Shown here: positions 50,289-58,363 of the stretch, piece after piece
Layout of the letters: each line of letters begins with the position of its first letter
Numbering within the stretch: position 1 is the first letter of the stretch
Origin: Paraburkholderia bannensis
Lineage (GTDB): Bacteria; Pseudomonadota; Gammaproteobacteria; Burkholderiales; Burkholderiaceae
DNA: 64,000 nucleotides
NCBI RefSeq assembly: GCF_014200455.1
Contig: NZ_JACHBW010000016.1
Span: 62,001 to 126,000 of the forward strand
Direction of reading: 5' to 3'
Program-made: the position numbers and the translations under genes
Notes under the pieces: model-generated
The model's database searches: none
What the model saw: only the letters and a program-made list of their open reading frames with translations
Told to the model about the DNA's origin: nothing

Positions 50289-51452
50289 ATGAAAAAGAAC
50301 CCCCTGCTTTTGCCGATCGCCGCGCTGGCCGCAACCCTGCTCGCGGGCGCAGCCCACGCCCAGGATGAACAGGTCGTTTTGATTGGACTCGCCGCGCCGC
50401 TCACCGGCGGCTCCGCCCGTATCGGCAAGGATCTGGAGAACGGCGCGCAACTCGCCATCGACGACGCCAACGCCAGGCATCCGACCATCGGCGGCAAGCC
50501 GGTCGTCTACAAACTCGCGAGCGCCGATGATCAGTCGGACCCGCGCACGGCCGTGACGGTGGCGCAGCAACTGGTCGATCGTCATGTGGTTGGCGTGGTG
50601 GGGCACTGGAACACCGGTTGCAGCGTGCCGGCTGCGCGCGTCTATCACGATGCGGGCATCGCGCAGATCGCACCGGCTTCCACGGGGCATCAATACACAC
50701 TGCAGGGTTTCGATACCTCGTTTCGCATCATGGGCCATGACGACGACAGCGGCGCTTACACCGGCGCCTATGCCGTGAAAACGCTCAAGGCCCAACGCAT
50801 TGCCGTGATCGACGATCAGACCGCGTTTGGCGCGGGCCTCGCGAACCAGTTCATCAAGGGCGTGCAGGCCAACGGCGGCACGGTGGTCGATCACCAGTAC
50901 GTAACCGACAAGACCATCGATTTCAGCGGCGTGCTCACCGAGATCAAGGCCAGGCGCCCCGATCTGATTTTCCTCGGGGGCATTGACGTAGAGGCTGCAC
51001 CGCTCGTGCGCCGCATGCGCCAGCTGCATATCCAGGCGCCGTTGCTGGGCGCTGGCGGCTTCGTGAGCCAGACCTTCCTCAAGCTCGCCGGACCCGCGGG
51101 CGAAGGTGTAGCGGCGCTGGAGCCGGGCCGTCCGCTCGAACGCATGCCGGGCGGTCCCGCCTTCGACGCGCAGTATCGCGCGCGCTGGCATGCGCCGATC
51201 GAACTGCATGCGCCGTTCGCCTACGATGCGGCCGCAACCATCATCGCGGCCACGCAGCAAGTCAATTCGACCGACCCGAAGAAGATCGTCGCGACCTTGC
51301 ACACGATCCGACGTAATGGCGTGACCGGCGTCATCGCCTTCGATGCGCAGGGCAACCTCAAGGACCCGGCGTACACGATCTATCAGGTGCGAGATGGCAA
51401 GTGGGCCGTGGTGGATGTGCTGGGCGGCGGCGCGAAAGCCGCTGTGCACTGA
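50289..51452 (+). CDS. Branched-chain-type (LivJ/K family) periplasmic binding protein
   Basis: 387 residues. Signal peptide about 1-25 (ending AHA), then the periplasmic-binding fold: LIGLAAPLTGGSARIGKDLENG, VVGHWNTGCSVPAARVYHDAGI, LIFLGGIDVEAAPLVRRM and FVSQTFLKLAGPAGEGV. LivJ-type proteins bind amino acids and feed an ABC transporter, but no permease or ATPase gene is adjacent, so it is an orphan that may use permeases encoded elsewhere. It is first in a unit with an ATC-hydrolase-like and a carbamoylase-like enzyme, so L-ATC, N-carbamoyl-cysteine or a similar ligand is a candidate. Confidence 0.9.
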   Translation: MKKNPLLLPIAALAATLLAGAAHAQDEQVVLIGLAAPLTGGSARIGKDLENGAQLAIDDANARHPTIGGKPVVYKLASADDQSDPRTAVTVAQQLVDRHVVGVVGHWNTGCSVPAARVYHDAGIAQIAPASTGHQYTLQGFDTSFRIMGHDDDSGAYTGAYAVKTLKAQRIAVIDDQTAFGAGLANQFIKGVQANGGTVVDHQYVTDKTIDFSGVLTEIKARRPDLIFLGGIDVEAAPLVRRMRQLHIQAPLLGAGGFVSQTFLKLAGPAGEGVAALEPGRPLERMPGGPAFDAQYRARWHAPIELHAPFAYDAAATIIAATQQVNSTDPKKIVATLHTIRRNGVTGVIAFDAQGNLKDPAYTIYQVRDGKWAVVDVLGGGAKAAVH

Positions 51453-51469
51453 AGATCGGGGAGTCGATC

Positions 51470-52030
51470 ATGACGCAGAAACACGATCCGCAAGCCGGAC
51501 AAAGTGAACGCAGCGAAGGCGTGAACGGCGTGACGCTGGGTATCCTCGAACGTCGCCGCATCGAGGCTGAAATCATCAAGCCGATCTACGAGATCCTCAA
51601 GCGCGATTTCGGCGCGCAGCGCGCACAAGCCGTGATCGCCGAGGCGGTGCGTGGCGCGGCAATCGATGCGGGCCGCGATTTCGCGGCGCGCGAGCCCAAC
51701 GGCACGAGCATCGCTTCGTTCATCGCGCTGCAGGTGCTCTGGGAAAAGGACGATGCGCTCGAAGTGGAAACGCTGCGCGCCGACGCCGATGCCTACGATT
51801 ACAACGTGCATCGTTGCAGTTACGCCGAGATGTATCACGCCATGGGCCTCGGCGAAATCGGCCATCTGCTGAGCTGCGCGCGCGATAGTGAGTTCATCGC
51901 GGGTTACGACCCACGCATCGAACTCACGCGTACCAGTACGATCATGCAGGGCGGCAAGTGCTGCGATTTCCGTTATCGCGTGCGCGATGCACAGGCGCAG
52001 AAAGCTCACACGGAGCAAGCGAATGGCTGA
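51470..52030 (+). CDS. L-2-amino-thiazoline-4-carboxylate hydrolase-like protein (AtcB family)
   Basis: 186 residues. The segments EIIKPIYEILKRDFGAQRAQ, YDYNVHRCSYAEMYHAMG and GKCCDFRYRV match the L-ATC hydrolase family as I know it (COG/Pfam L-2-amino-thiazoline-4-carboxylic acid hydrolase). It opens the thiazoline ring to N-carbamoyl-L-cysteine. GGGGAG precedes the ATG by 7 bases; its TGA overlaps the next start by 8 bases (ATGGCTGA), so the two are coupled. The following gene encodes a carbamoylase-like enzyme; together they repeat the AtcB-AtcC logic of Pseudomonas. Confidence 0.82.
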   Translation: MTQKHDPQAGQSERSEGVNGVTLGILERRRIEAEIIKPIYEILKRDFGAQRAQAVIAEAVRGAAIDAGRDFAAREPNGTSIASFIALQVLWEKDDALEVETLRADADAYDYNVHRCSYAEMYHAMGLGEIGHLLSCARDSEFIAGYDPRIELTRTSTIMQGGKCCDFRYRVRDAQAQKAHTEQANG

Positions 52031-53288
52031 GCAAGACCTGGTCAAACGCGCTTCGTTGCGCGTGAACGGCGCGCGCCTGTGGGATTCGCTCGAACGCATG
52101 GCGCAGATCGGCGCGACGGCGAAGGGCGGCGTGTGCCGCCTTGCGCTCACCGATCTCGATCGCGAAGGCCGCGATCTGTTCGTGCAATGGGCGCGCGAAG
52201 CGGGCTGCACGATCCGCGTCGATCGCATGGGTAATATCTTTGCGCGACGCGCGGGCCGCAATCCCGATGCGGCCCCCGTGCTGACCGGCTCGCATGCCGA
52301 TACGCAGCCCACGGGCGGTCGCTACGACGGCATCTATGGCGTACTGGGCGGCCTGGAAGTCGTGCGCGCGCTCAATGACGCGGGCATTGAAACCGCACAC
52401 CCGCTCGAAGTGGTGATCTGGACCAACGAGGAAGGCTCGCGCTTCGCCCCGGCGATGATCGCCTCGGGCGTCTATGCAGGCGTTTATCCGCTCGAATACG
52501 GCTTGTCGCGCACCGATGCGTCGGGCACGACGATTGGCGAAGCGTTGTCGCACATCGGCTATGCCGGCGATGAGCCCGTGGGCGGCACGCCGGTTCACGC
52601 GGCCTACGAACTGCATATCGAGCAGGGTGCGATTCTGGAGCGCAGCGGCAAGACAATCGGTGTGGTCACGGCGGGGCAGGGACAGCTCTGGTACGAAATC
52701 GAGCTCGAAGGCGTGGACGCGCACGCGGGCACCACGCCGATGGACCTTCGCCGCGACGCGCTGGCGGGCGCCGCGCACATGATCGCGTTCGTGCAGGCGC
52801 TCGGGCGCCGTTACGCGCCGCATGGGCGCGCGACCGTCGGCATGATCGAAGCGAAGCCGAATTCGCGCAACACCGTGCCGGGACGCTGCTTCTTCATGGT
52901 GGAGTTTCGTCATCCGGAGTCCGAAGTGTTGGCGCAGATGGACGCGCAGCTTCGCACCGAACTGGCGCGCGCGGCACAGGAAGCACAGCTTGGATACACC
53001 ATCGAGCAGATCTTCAACTATGCGCCCGTGCCGTTTTCACCCGCGTGCATTGAAGCGGTGCGCCGCGCCGCGAACGAACTCGGCCTGCCGCATGCCGATA
53101 TCGTTTCCGGCGCGGGGCACGATGCCTGTTATCTCGCGCGCGTCGCGCCCACGGGCATGATCTTCATCCCCTGCGTGGATGGCCTGAGCCACAACGAAGG
53201 CGAAGCGATCACGCCCGAATGGGCCGAGGCGGGCGCCAACGTGCTGCTGCACGCGATGCTGGCGAGCAGCCAGTCGGGTCCCGCCTGA
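52023..53288 (+). CDS. M20-family N-carbamoyl amino-acid hydrolase-like enzyme (AtcC-like)
   Basis: 421 residues of the Zn/Mn-dependent amidohydrolase (HyuC/AllC) family. Metal-binding motifs: TGSHADTQPTGGRYDG (His and Asp ligands near 83-98), WTNEEGSRFAP (Glu catalytic and metal-binding, near 124-134), YELHIEQGAIL, and the C-terminal SGAGHDACYLA with a His ligand. Enzymes of this family split N-carbamoyl amino acids; in the ATC route AtcC releases L-cysteine, CO2 and ammonia. The ATG at 52023 overlaps the AtcB-like stop. It is convergent with vanB, 6 bp away. Confidence 0.88.
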   Translation: MAEQDLVKRASLRVNGARLWDSLERMAQIGATAKGGVCRLALTDLDREGRDLFVQWAREAGCTIRVDRMGNIFARRAGRNPDAAPVLTGSHADTQPTGGRYDGIYGVLGGLEVVRALNDAGIETAHPLEVVIWTNEEGSRFAPAMIASGVYAGVYPLEYGLSRTDASGTTIGEALSHIGYAGDEPVGGTPVHAAYELHIEQGAILERSGKTIGVVTAGQGQLWYEIELEGVDAHAGTTPMDLRRDALAGAAHMIAFVQALGRRYAPHGRATVGMIEAKPNSRNTVPGRCFFMVEFRHPESEVLAQMDAQLRTELARAAQEAQLGYTIEQIFNYAPVPFSPACIEAVRRAANELGLPHADIVSGAGHDACYLARVAPTGMIFIPCVDGLSHNEGEAITPEWAEAGANVLLHAMLASSQSGPA

Positions 53289-53294
53289 AACGCA

Positions 53295-54263
53295 TCAAAG
53301 ATCCAGTACGAGCAGTGGCGTGAGCGAGCGCGAGCAGCAGGGCAGGAATTGATCGCCCGCCGCCTGTTCTTCCTCGGTGAGATACGCGTCGCGATGATCG
53401 GGCTTGCCCTCGATCACGCGCGTGAGGCAGGTGCCGCACACGCCTTGCTCGCATGAGGTCAGCACTTCCACGCCGTTGGCAGAGAGCGCATCGACAACGG
53501 TGCAGCCGGCCGGCACGTCGATGGTTGCGCCGCTGCTCGCGATGCGAACCTGGAACGCGGTATCGGCGGCGGACTGCTCGACGACAGCGCCAAAGAACTC
53601 GTAATGCAGGCGTGTTTCGTCCCATTGCTGGCGGCGTGCTTCTGCAAGCACCGCGTCCATGAAGCCGCGCGGACCGCAGACATACAGATGGCTGCCCGCA
53701 GGCGCGTTCGCGAGCGTCGCCGCAATATCGAAACGCTGCGCCGCTGCGCCATCGTCGAAATGGAACGCAGCGCGCGCGCTAAACGGCGACGCCGCGATAT
53801 GTTCGAAAAACGCCGTACGTTCGCGCGATCGCGTGCAGTAGTGCAGATCGAACGCTTCGTCAGCGCGACAAAGACGGTCCGCCATGCACAGAATCGGCGT
53901 AATGCCGATGCCGCCGGCAATCAACAGATGATGGGGCGCGCCGTGAGCGAGCGGGAAGTGATTGCGCGGCGCACTGATCTTGAGGATGTCGCCTTGCTCG
54001 ACCTGATCGTGAATCGCGCGCGAGCCGCCGCGGCCGTTTTCATCGCGCAGCACGGCGATGTGATAGCGCTGCGTGCTGGCGGGATCGTTGCACAGCGAGT
54101 ATTGGCGAATCAGACCGCCTGGCAGATGCACGTCGATATGCGCACCCGCGCTGAAAGGCGGCAGTGTCCCGCCTTCAGCGTCGACAAATTCAAATCCGTA
54201 GATATCCTGAGCTTCTTGCCACTTGCGGGCGACGCTGACGTTGAGAGTGGCGTCCGACATCAT
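53295..54263 (-). CDS. vanB: VanB-type reductase
   Basis: 322 residues: FMN-barrel (RQYSLCNDPAST), NAD-binding LLIAGGIGITPILCMADRL, then YVCGPRGFMDAVLAEA, and a C-terminal [2Fe-2S] domain with C-x4-C-x2-C (CEQGVCGTC) plus a distal Cys near 309. It feeds the VanA oxygenase encoded immediately upstream with a TGATG overlap. Two Met codons at the start (54263, 54260); GGAGG fits the second better. The pair should demethylate vanillate or a related methoxy-aromatic to protocatechuate-type products. Confidence 0.9.
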   Translation of the reverse strand: MMSDATLNVSVARKWQEAQDIYGFEFVDAEGGTLPPFSAGAHIDVHLPGGLIRQYSLCNDPASTQRYHIAVLRDENGRGGSRAIHDQVEQGDILKISAPRNHFPLAHGAPHHLLIAGGIGITPILCMADRLCRADEAFDLHYCTRSRERTAFFEHIAASPFSARAAFHFDDGAAAQRFDIAATLANAPAGSHLYVCGPRGFMDAVLAEARRQQWDETRLHYEFFGAVVEQSAADTAFQVRIASSGATIDVPAGCTVVDALSANGVEVLTSCEQGVCGTCLTRVIEGKPDHRDAYLTEEEQAAGDQFLPCCSRSLTPLLVLDL

Positions 54264-55318
54264 GCCTCCGCGTTTTGCGTTGCATTCGCGCTTGCTCCGC
54301 GCTCCGAGGCGAGAAGCCGGTCGATCACCCTGCGCGACAGCACGCCGCCTGCGTCGATATTGAGCTTGAGCAGCTTGCGCTGCGGCCAGGCTTCCAGATT
54401 GCGCTGCTGACGCTCCAGCATTTCCAGATCCTCGGCGAAAATCTTGCCCTGACCTTCGCGGATCTGGTCGGTGAGCGCGGCGTCGTCGGGCCGGAAATTG
54501 CGCGCCATGCCCCAGAAATACCAGATCGACGCTTCGGTTTCCGGCGTGATGAAGTCGACCACGACCGACGCCGCCTTGTGTTCGGCGCTGGCGTGATAGC
54601 CGCCATGTCCCGCGTGCGCCACGCCCACTTCGATCATCACGTGGCTGGGCGGCGAGAAGCGGCAGATCTGCCAGCGGTCTACCGGCACATCGTCGGCAAG
54701 ACCGTTGCCGCGCAGCGCCATGCGCCAGAACGGCGGCGCCATGATGTTTTCCATAAAGCGGCTCGTCACGACTTCATCGCCTTCGCTGGTGGTTTTGGGC
54801 GGCGCTTCGTCGATTTCCTTCTGGCCGATGCTGCTGGCGTGCACGTAGGTTTCGTGCGTGAGGTCCATGAGGTTGTCGATCATGAGACGGTAGTCGCAGC
54901 GAATGTGATAGAGGCCGCCGCCATAGGCCCACGCCGGGTCTTCGGCCCACGGCAACGGGTGCAGTGCGGCGGGATCGGCGGCGGCGTCGCCCGGCCAGAC
55001 CCAGATAAAGCCGTAGCGTTCGATGACGGGGAAACTGCGCACGGCCGGAAAGCCGTTGACACGCTGGCCGGGCATGCCGGTGGCCTTGCCGTGGCAACCC
55101 ATCTCCAGACCGTGGTAGCCGCACACCAGCGTGCCGTCGCGCACGAAGCCCAGCGAGAGCGGCGCGCCGCGATGCGGACAGAAGTCCTCCAGCGCTGCGA
55201 CTGCGCCACCCGCCGCGCGATAAAAGACCATCGCTTCGCCGCAGATCGTGCGGCCGAGTGGCTCCTGCGCGATTTCATCGGGCGTACACGCCACATACCA
55301 TGCGTTCTTGAGAAACAC
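54260..55318 (-). CDS. vanA: VanA-type Rieske oxygenase
   Basis: 352 residues from a GTG at 55318 (AAGGAG 7 bases upstream; longer frame rejected). Rieske ligands C47-x-H49 and C66-x2-H69; mononuclear iron D152-x2-H155-x4-H160 (DLTHETYVH). The start FLKNAWYVACTPDEI and WPGD segment are typical of vanillate O-demethylase oxygenase. It is coupled to vanB. Directly upstream on the same strand is a decayed VanA-like gene, so the cluster once had two oxygenases. Confidence 0.9.
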   Translation of the reverse strand: MFLKNAWYVACTPDEIAQEPLGRTICGEAMVFYRAAGGAVAALEDFCPHRGAPLSLGFVRDGTLVCGYHGLEMGCHGKATGMPGQRVNGFPAVRSFPVIERYGFIWVWPGDAAADPAALHPLPWAEDPAWAYGGGLYHIRCDYRLMIDNLMDLTHETYVHASSIGQKEIDEAPPKTTSEGDEVVTSRFMENIMAPPFWRMALRGNGLADDVPVDRWQICRFSPPSHVMIEVGVAHAGHGGYHASAEHKAASVVVDFITPETEASIWYFWGMARNFRPDDAALTDQIREGQGKIFAEDLEMLERQQRNLEAWPQRKLLKLNIDAGGVLSRRVIDRLLASERGASANATQNAEA

Positions 55319-55364
55319 CTTGCATCTCCTTGGGGACGGTTTTTTTATCAGCGATTGCTGCGTT

Positions 55365-55897
55365 TTAACGGCCGACTGCAGTGAGGCCGGCAATGATGCG
55401 CCGCGTGCGGTTCGCGCCCACATCGACACGAATGTCGATCTGCGGGCCTTCGCCAAAACGCTGTTGATTGCGGTACTGCGCTTCGATCACGACCTTGTCT
55501 TCCTCGAAGGTCAGGGCGGTCTGTTCGAATACCTGGTTCATGTTGCTGAAGCCGTCGGGGCGGCGGTTGCAACGGCTCGGGATGAGTGGTGTCGCCGAAC
55601 CCGATCCACAGAAGCTGGTTCTTTTCGGCAGCAGGCCGTGATAGCCGCAGCGCAGCCCGCGCGCCTCCACCGTGCCGAACGACAGCGGCAGCGAGCGACG
55701 ACAGCAGCGGTCTTCGAGCGCGGCAGCGACTCCATCAGGTATGCGAACAGAACCAGCGGCTTGTCCAGCAGCGTGCGGGTGAGCGGGGTGGCGCGATCGA
55801 GTGCCCAGCCAAAGCCGACGATATACCACTGGTTGAGGGCAAACACGGCGTCTCCCTGTTTGGCGCGATGCGAGGTATCGATGCCGTTCACGCACAT
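55365..55897 (-). pseudogene. Decayed VanA-like Rieske oxygenase
   Basis: Pieces of a VanA-type gene in several frames: an N-terminal NQWYIVGFGWALDRATPLTR (frame of the ATG at 55897), then in another frame GVAAALEDRCCRRSLPLSFG and LRCGYHGL (the Rieske region, first His replaced), a short LLWIGFGDTTHPEPL in a third, and a C-terminal NMNQVFEQTALTFEEDKVV and QRFGEGPQIDIRVD. The catalytic mononuclear-iron domain is missing. It ends 46 bp before vanA on the same strand and likely belonged to the same operon. Function is lost. Confidence 0.78.
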
Positions 55898-55923
55898 ATG
55901 GCCACGTTCAGCATGCTTAATAT

Positions 55924-55997
55924 CTGACGTTCAGTGTACACAAGATAGGTTCACGATGTTTTCAGTAACTTCCCTGGGCTGGCCGTCAGGTCTGACG
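55924..55997. promoter_or_regulatory. CTGACG-type operator cluster near MarR gene
   Basis: CTGACGTTCAG (55924-55934) and the near-perfect palindrome CGTCAGGTCTGACG (55984-55997) lie between the decayed vanA-like gene and marR. The half-site CTGACG recurs at 56821-56826 upstream of the MFS gene. Consistent with sites for the MarR protein. Confidence 0.45.
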
Positions 55998-56118
55998 CCT
56001 GCGAGGAGGGCGAAAACGTCACAGTCGATGCGCTAAAATTCATCGATCGAGAAGAGGATCGCAACGCGGGCGCGTTGCTTCAGCCTCGCGGCAACACCGT
56101 CTGACCAGAGGACATCAC

Positions 56119-56637
56119 ATGAGCAGTACGGCATCGCGGCCTGCCACACGAACGCGCAAAAAGAAAAAAGACGAACTGTCCACCGATCTCTACGAACAGC
56201 CGGGCCACCTGATCCGTCGCGCGCATCAGATCGCCGTATCGATGTTCCATACCGTGCTGGGTCCCGATATCACGCCAGTGCAATACGGTGCGATGCGCAT
56301 TCTCCAGGACCACCCCGATATCGATCAGGTGACGCTCGCGCGTTACTGCGCGCTCGACAATTCGACCACGGCCACGCTGGCGGTGCGGCTGGAAGAAAAA
56401 GGCTGGATCGAGCGCATCACGCCGCCCGAGGACAAGCGCGTGCGCCTGCTGCGCCTGAGCGAAACGGGCGCATCGCTACTGGAGAGTCTGGTGCCTTCGG
56501 TGCATGAATTGCATAAGCGCATGATGCAGACGCTGTCCGAGGACGAGCAGGAGACCTTCCTGGCGCTGCTCGCGAAGTTCGTCCACATCAACAACGAGAA
56601 AAGTCGCGCGCCGCTGCGGCGTGGTGATCCGGATTGA
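56119..56637 (+). CDS. MarR-family transcriptional regulator
   Basis: 172 residues: basic N-terminal tail (RTRKKKKDE), dimerisation helices (YEQPGHLIRRAHQIAVSMFH) and winged helix (VTLARYCALDNSTTATLAV with EEKGWIERITPPEDKRVRLLRL). MarR proteins release DNA on binding phenolic or aromatic ligands. It is divergent from the vanA-like pseudogene and vanAB, with candidate operators in the gap, and a terminator follows. Likely regulator of the van genes and possibly of the MFS gene downstream. Confidence 0.88.
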   Translation: MSSTASRPATRTRKKKKDELSTDLYEQPGHLIRRAHQIAVSMFHTVLGPDITPVQYGAMRILQDHPDIDQVTLARYCALDNSTTATLAVRLEEKGWIERITPPEDKRVRLLRLSETGASLLESLVPSVHELHKRMMQTLSEDEQETFLALLAKFVHINNEKSRAPLRRGDPD

Positions 56638-57030
56638 GACGCGCATAGCGCGGTTTCTGCAGCCGACCAGCGGTTGCCCGGTGGGCACCGCTTTTTTTAC
56701 GTCCGCTATCTGCAACTAACTGCCGAACCCCGGCGTCGACTTCGCACGCCGCTTCACGGCGCAAGCCTTGCAGGCAGGTGCGACGACGGACATTGCTGTA
56801 TCGCGCATTTTTGAAGATGTCTGACGTCGTACTTAATATCGATCACATTGGATTTTCGTTTCTGTTCGTTTCCGGGTGTTTTGCCTATTGACGGGGTTCG
56901 AAAGCGAACATAGCATCGGTATCGCGTTGAATGTCCATAGCGATGCTTGGCGCCGAGTGAAAAACGGTCGGAGCCTCTTCGGAAGTCATACGACAACGTA
57001 TCAGATCAAAACAAAATGGAGACAAGCGGT
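56638..57030. other. Intergenic region
   Basis: About 390 bp holding the MarR terminator at its left and the promoter for the transporter gene at its right. CTGACG and TTAATATCGATC at 56821-56845 echo the marR upstream region. No additional gene seen. Confidence 0.6.
56669..56698 (+). terminator. Rho-independent terminator of marR
   Basis: AGCGGTTGCCC (56669-56679, one bulged T) pairs with GGGCACCGCT (56682-56691), followed by a run of seven Ts. Confidence 0.85.
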
Positions 57031-58326
57031 ATGGCGGCAGTCTCGCGAAGCATCAAAGGATTGCGCTGGTGGATCATCGCGCTGGTCTGTATCGGCACGA
57101 TCATGAACTACCTCACGCGCAACTCGCTCGGCGTGCTCGCGCCGGAGCTCAAGGGCGGACTCAACATGTCCACGCAGCAGTATTCATACGTGGTGGGCGC
57201 GTTCCAGGTGGGCTACACGATCATGCAGCCGGTGTGCGGCATCATCGTCGACCTGATCGGGTTGCGGCTGGGCTTTGCGCTGTTCGCGGCGCTCTGGTCC
57301 GCGACCGGCGTGCTGCATGGCTTCGCCACGGGCTGGACCTCGCTCGGCATGATGCGCGGCTTGCTGGGCGTGTTCGAGGCGGCGGCGATCCCGTCGGGCA
57401 TGAAGGCCGTGGCCGAATGGTTTCCCGACCGGCAGAAGTCGGTGGCGGTGGGTTATTTCAATGCCGGCACCTCGTTGGGCGCCTTGCTCGCGCCGCCGCT
57501 GGTGGTGTTTCTCTCGCTGCGCTACGGCTGGCAGTCGGCATTCGTGGCGACGGGCGCGCTGGGTTTCGTGTGGGCCGCAGTCTGGTTCGTGCTCTATCGG
57601 TCGCCGTCGGAGCATCCGCGTATTTCCGCGCAGGAACTGGCGTTGATCGAAAGCGGTCAGGCGCGCGCCGCGCCGGTGAGCCGCCGTCCGGTGCTCGATA
57701 TTCTCGGTTCGCGGCGCTTCTGGGCCATCGCGCTGCCGCGTTTCTTCGCCGAACCCGCCTGGCAGACCTTCAGTTTCTGGATTCCGCTCTATCTCGCCAC
57801 CGAGCGTCATATGGACCTCAAGCAGATCGCGCTGTTTGCGTGGCTGCCGTTCCTCGCGGCCGATATGGGCGGCATTCTCGGCGGTTATCTTTCGCCGTTC
57901 CTCATGCGCTATTTCCGCGTGCCGCTGTTGTGGTCGCGCGTGGCGGGCGTGGTGCTGGGTGCGTTCATGATGATCGGCCCCGCGTGTATCGGCCTGGTTG
58001 CATCGCCGTATACGGCGATTGCGTTGTTCTGCCTGGGCGGCTTTGCGCACCAGATGCTGTCCACGCTCGTCAACACGCTGTCGGCCGATGTGTTCGATCC
58101 GGAGGAGGTGGCCACGGCCAGCGGCTTTGGCGGCATGGCGGCGTGGATCGGCGGCTTGAGCTTTTCGCTGGTGGTGGGTGCATTGGCCGACAAGGTGGGT
58201 TTTGGGCCGCTATTCGCGTGCCTCGGCGCGTTCGACCTGATCGGCGCGGCCTTGCTGATCCTGCTGATACGCGGACAGACGCGCGAAGCGCGCGGTGCGC
58301 TGCCTGCTTCACGCAAAGCAGCCTGA
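57031..58326 (+). CDS. MFS transporter of the ACS (ExuT/UxuP-like) family
   Basis: 431 residues with about twelve membrane segments. ACS-family motifs: WIIALVCIGTIMNYLTRNSLGV at the start, GLRLGFALFAALWS, then EWFPDRQKSVAVGYFNAGTSLGA. These carriers import sugar acids (hexuronates, galactonate) or other anions with protons. GGAGA sits 8 bases before the ATG at 57031, so the earlier ATG at 57016 and the GTG-type upstream frame are not used. It heads a unit with a porin and a GH31 enzyme, giving outer-membrane channel, cytoplasmic-membrane carrier and hydrolase for one substrate class. Confidence 0.88.
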   Translation: MAAVSRSIKGLRWWIIALVCIGTIMNYLTRNSLGVLAPELKGGLNMSTQQYSYVVGAFQVGYTIMQPVCGIIVDLIGLRLGFALFAALWSATGVLHGFATGWTSLGMMRGLLGVFEAAAIPSGMKAVAEWFPDRQKSVAVGYFNAGTSLGALLAPPLVVFLSLRYGWQSAFVATGALGFVWAAVWFVLYRSPSEHPRISAQELALIESGQARAAPVSRRPVLDILGSRRFWAIALPRFFAEPAWQTFSFWIPLYLATERHMDLKQIALFAWLPFLAADMGGILGGYLSPFLMRYFRVPLLWSRVAGVVLGAFMMIGPACIGLVASPYTAIALFCLGGFAHQMLSTLVNTLSADVFDPEEVATASGFGGMAAWIGGLSFSLVVGALADKVGFGPLFACLGAFDLIGAALLILLIRGQTREARGALPASRKAA

Positions 58327-58363
58327 GACGCATCGGACTGCATCACATAATAAGAGACAAAAA

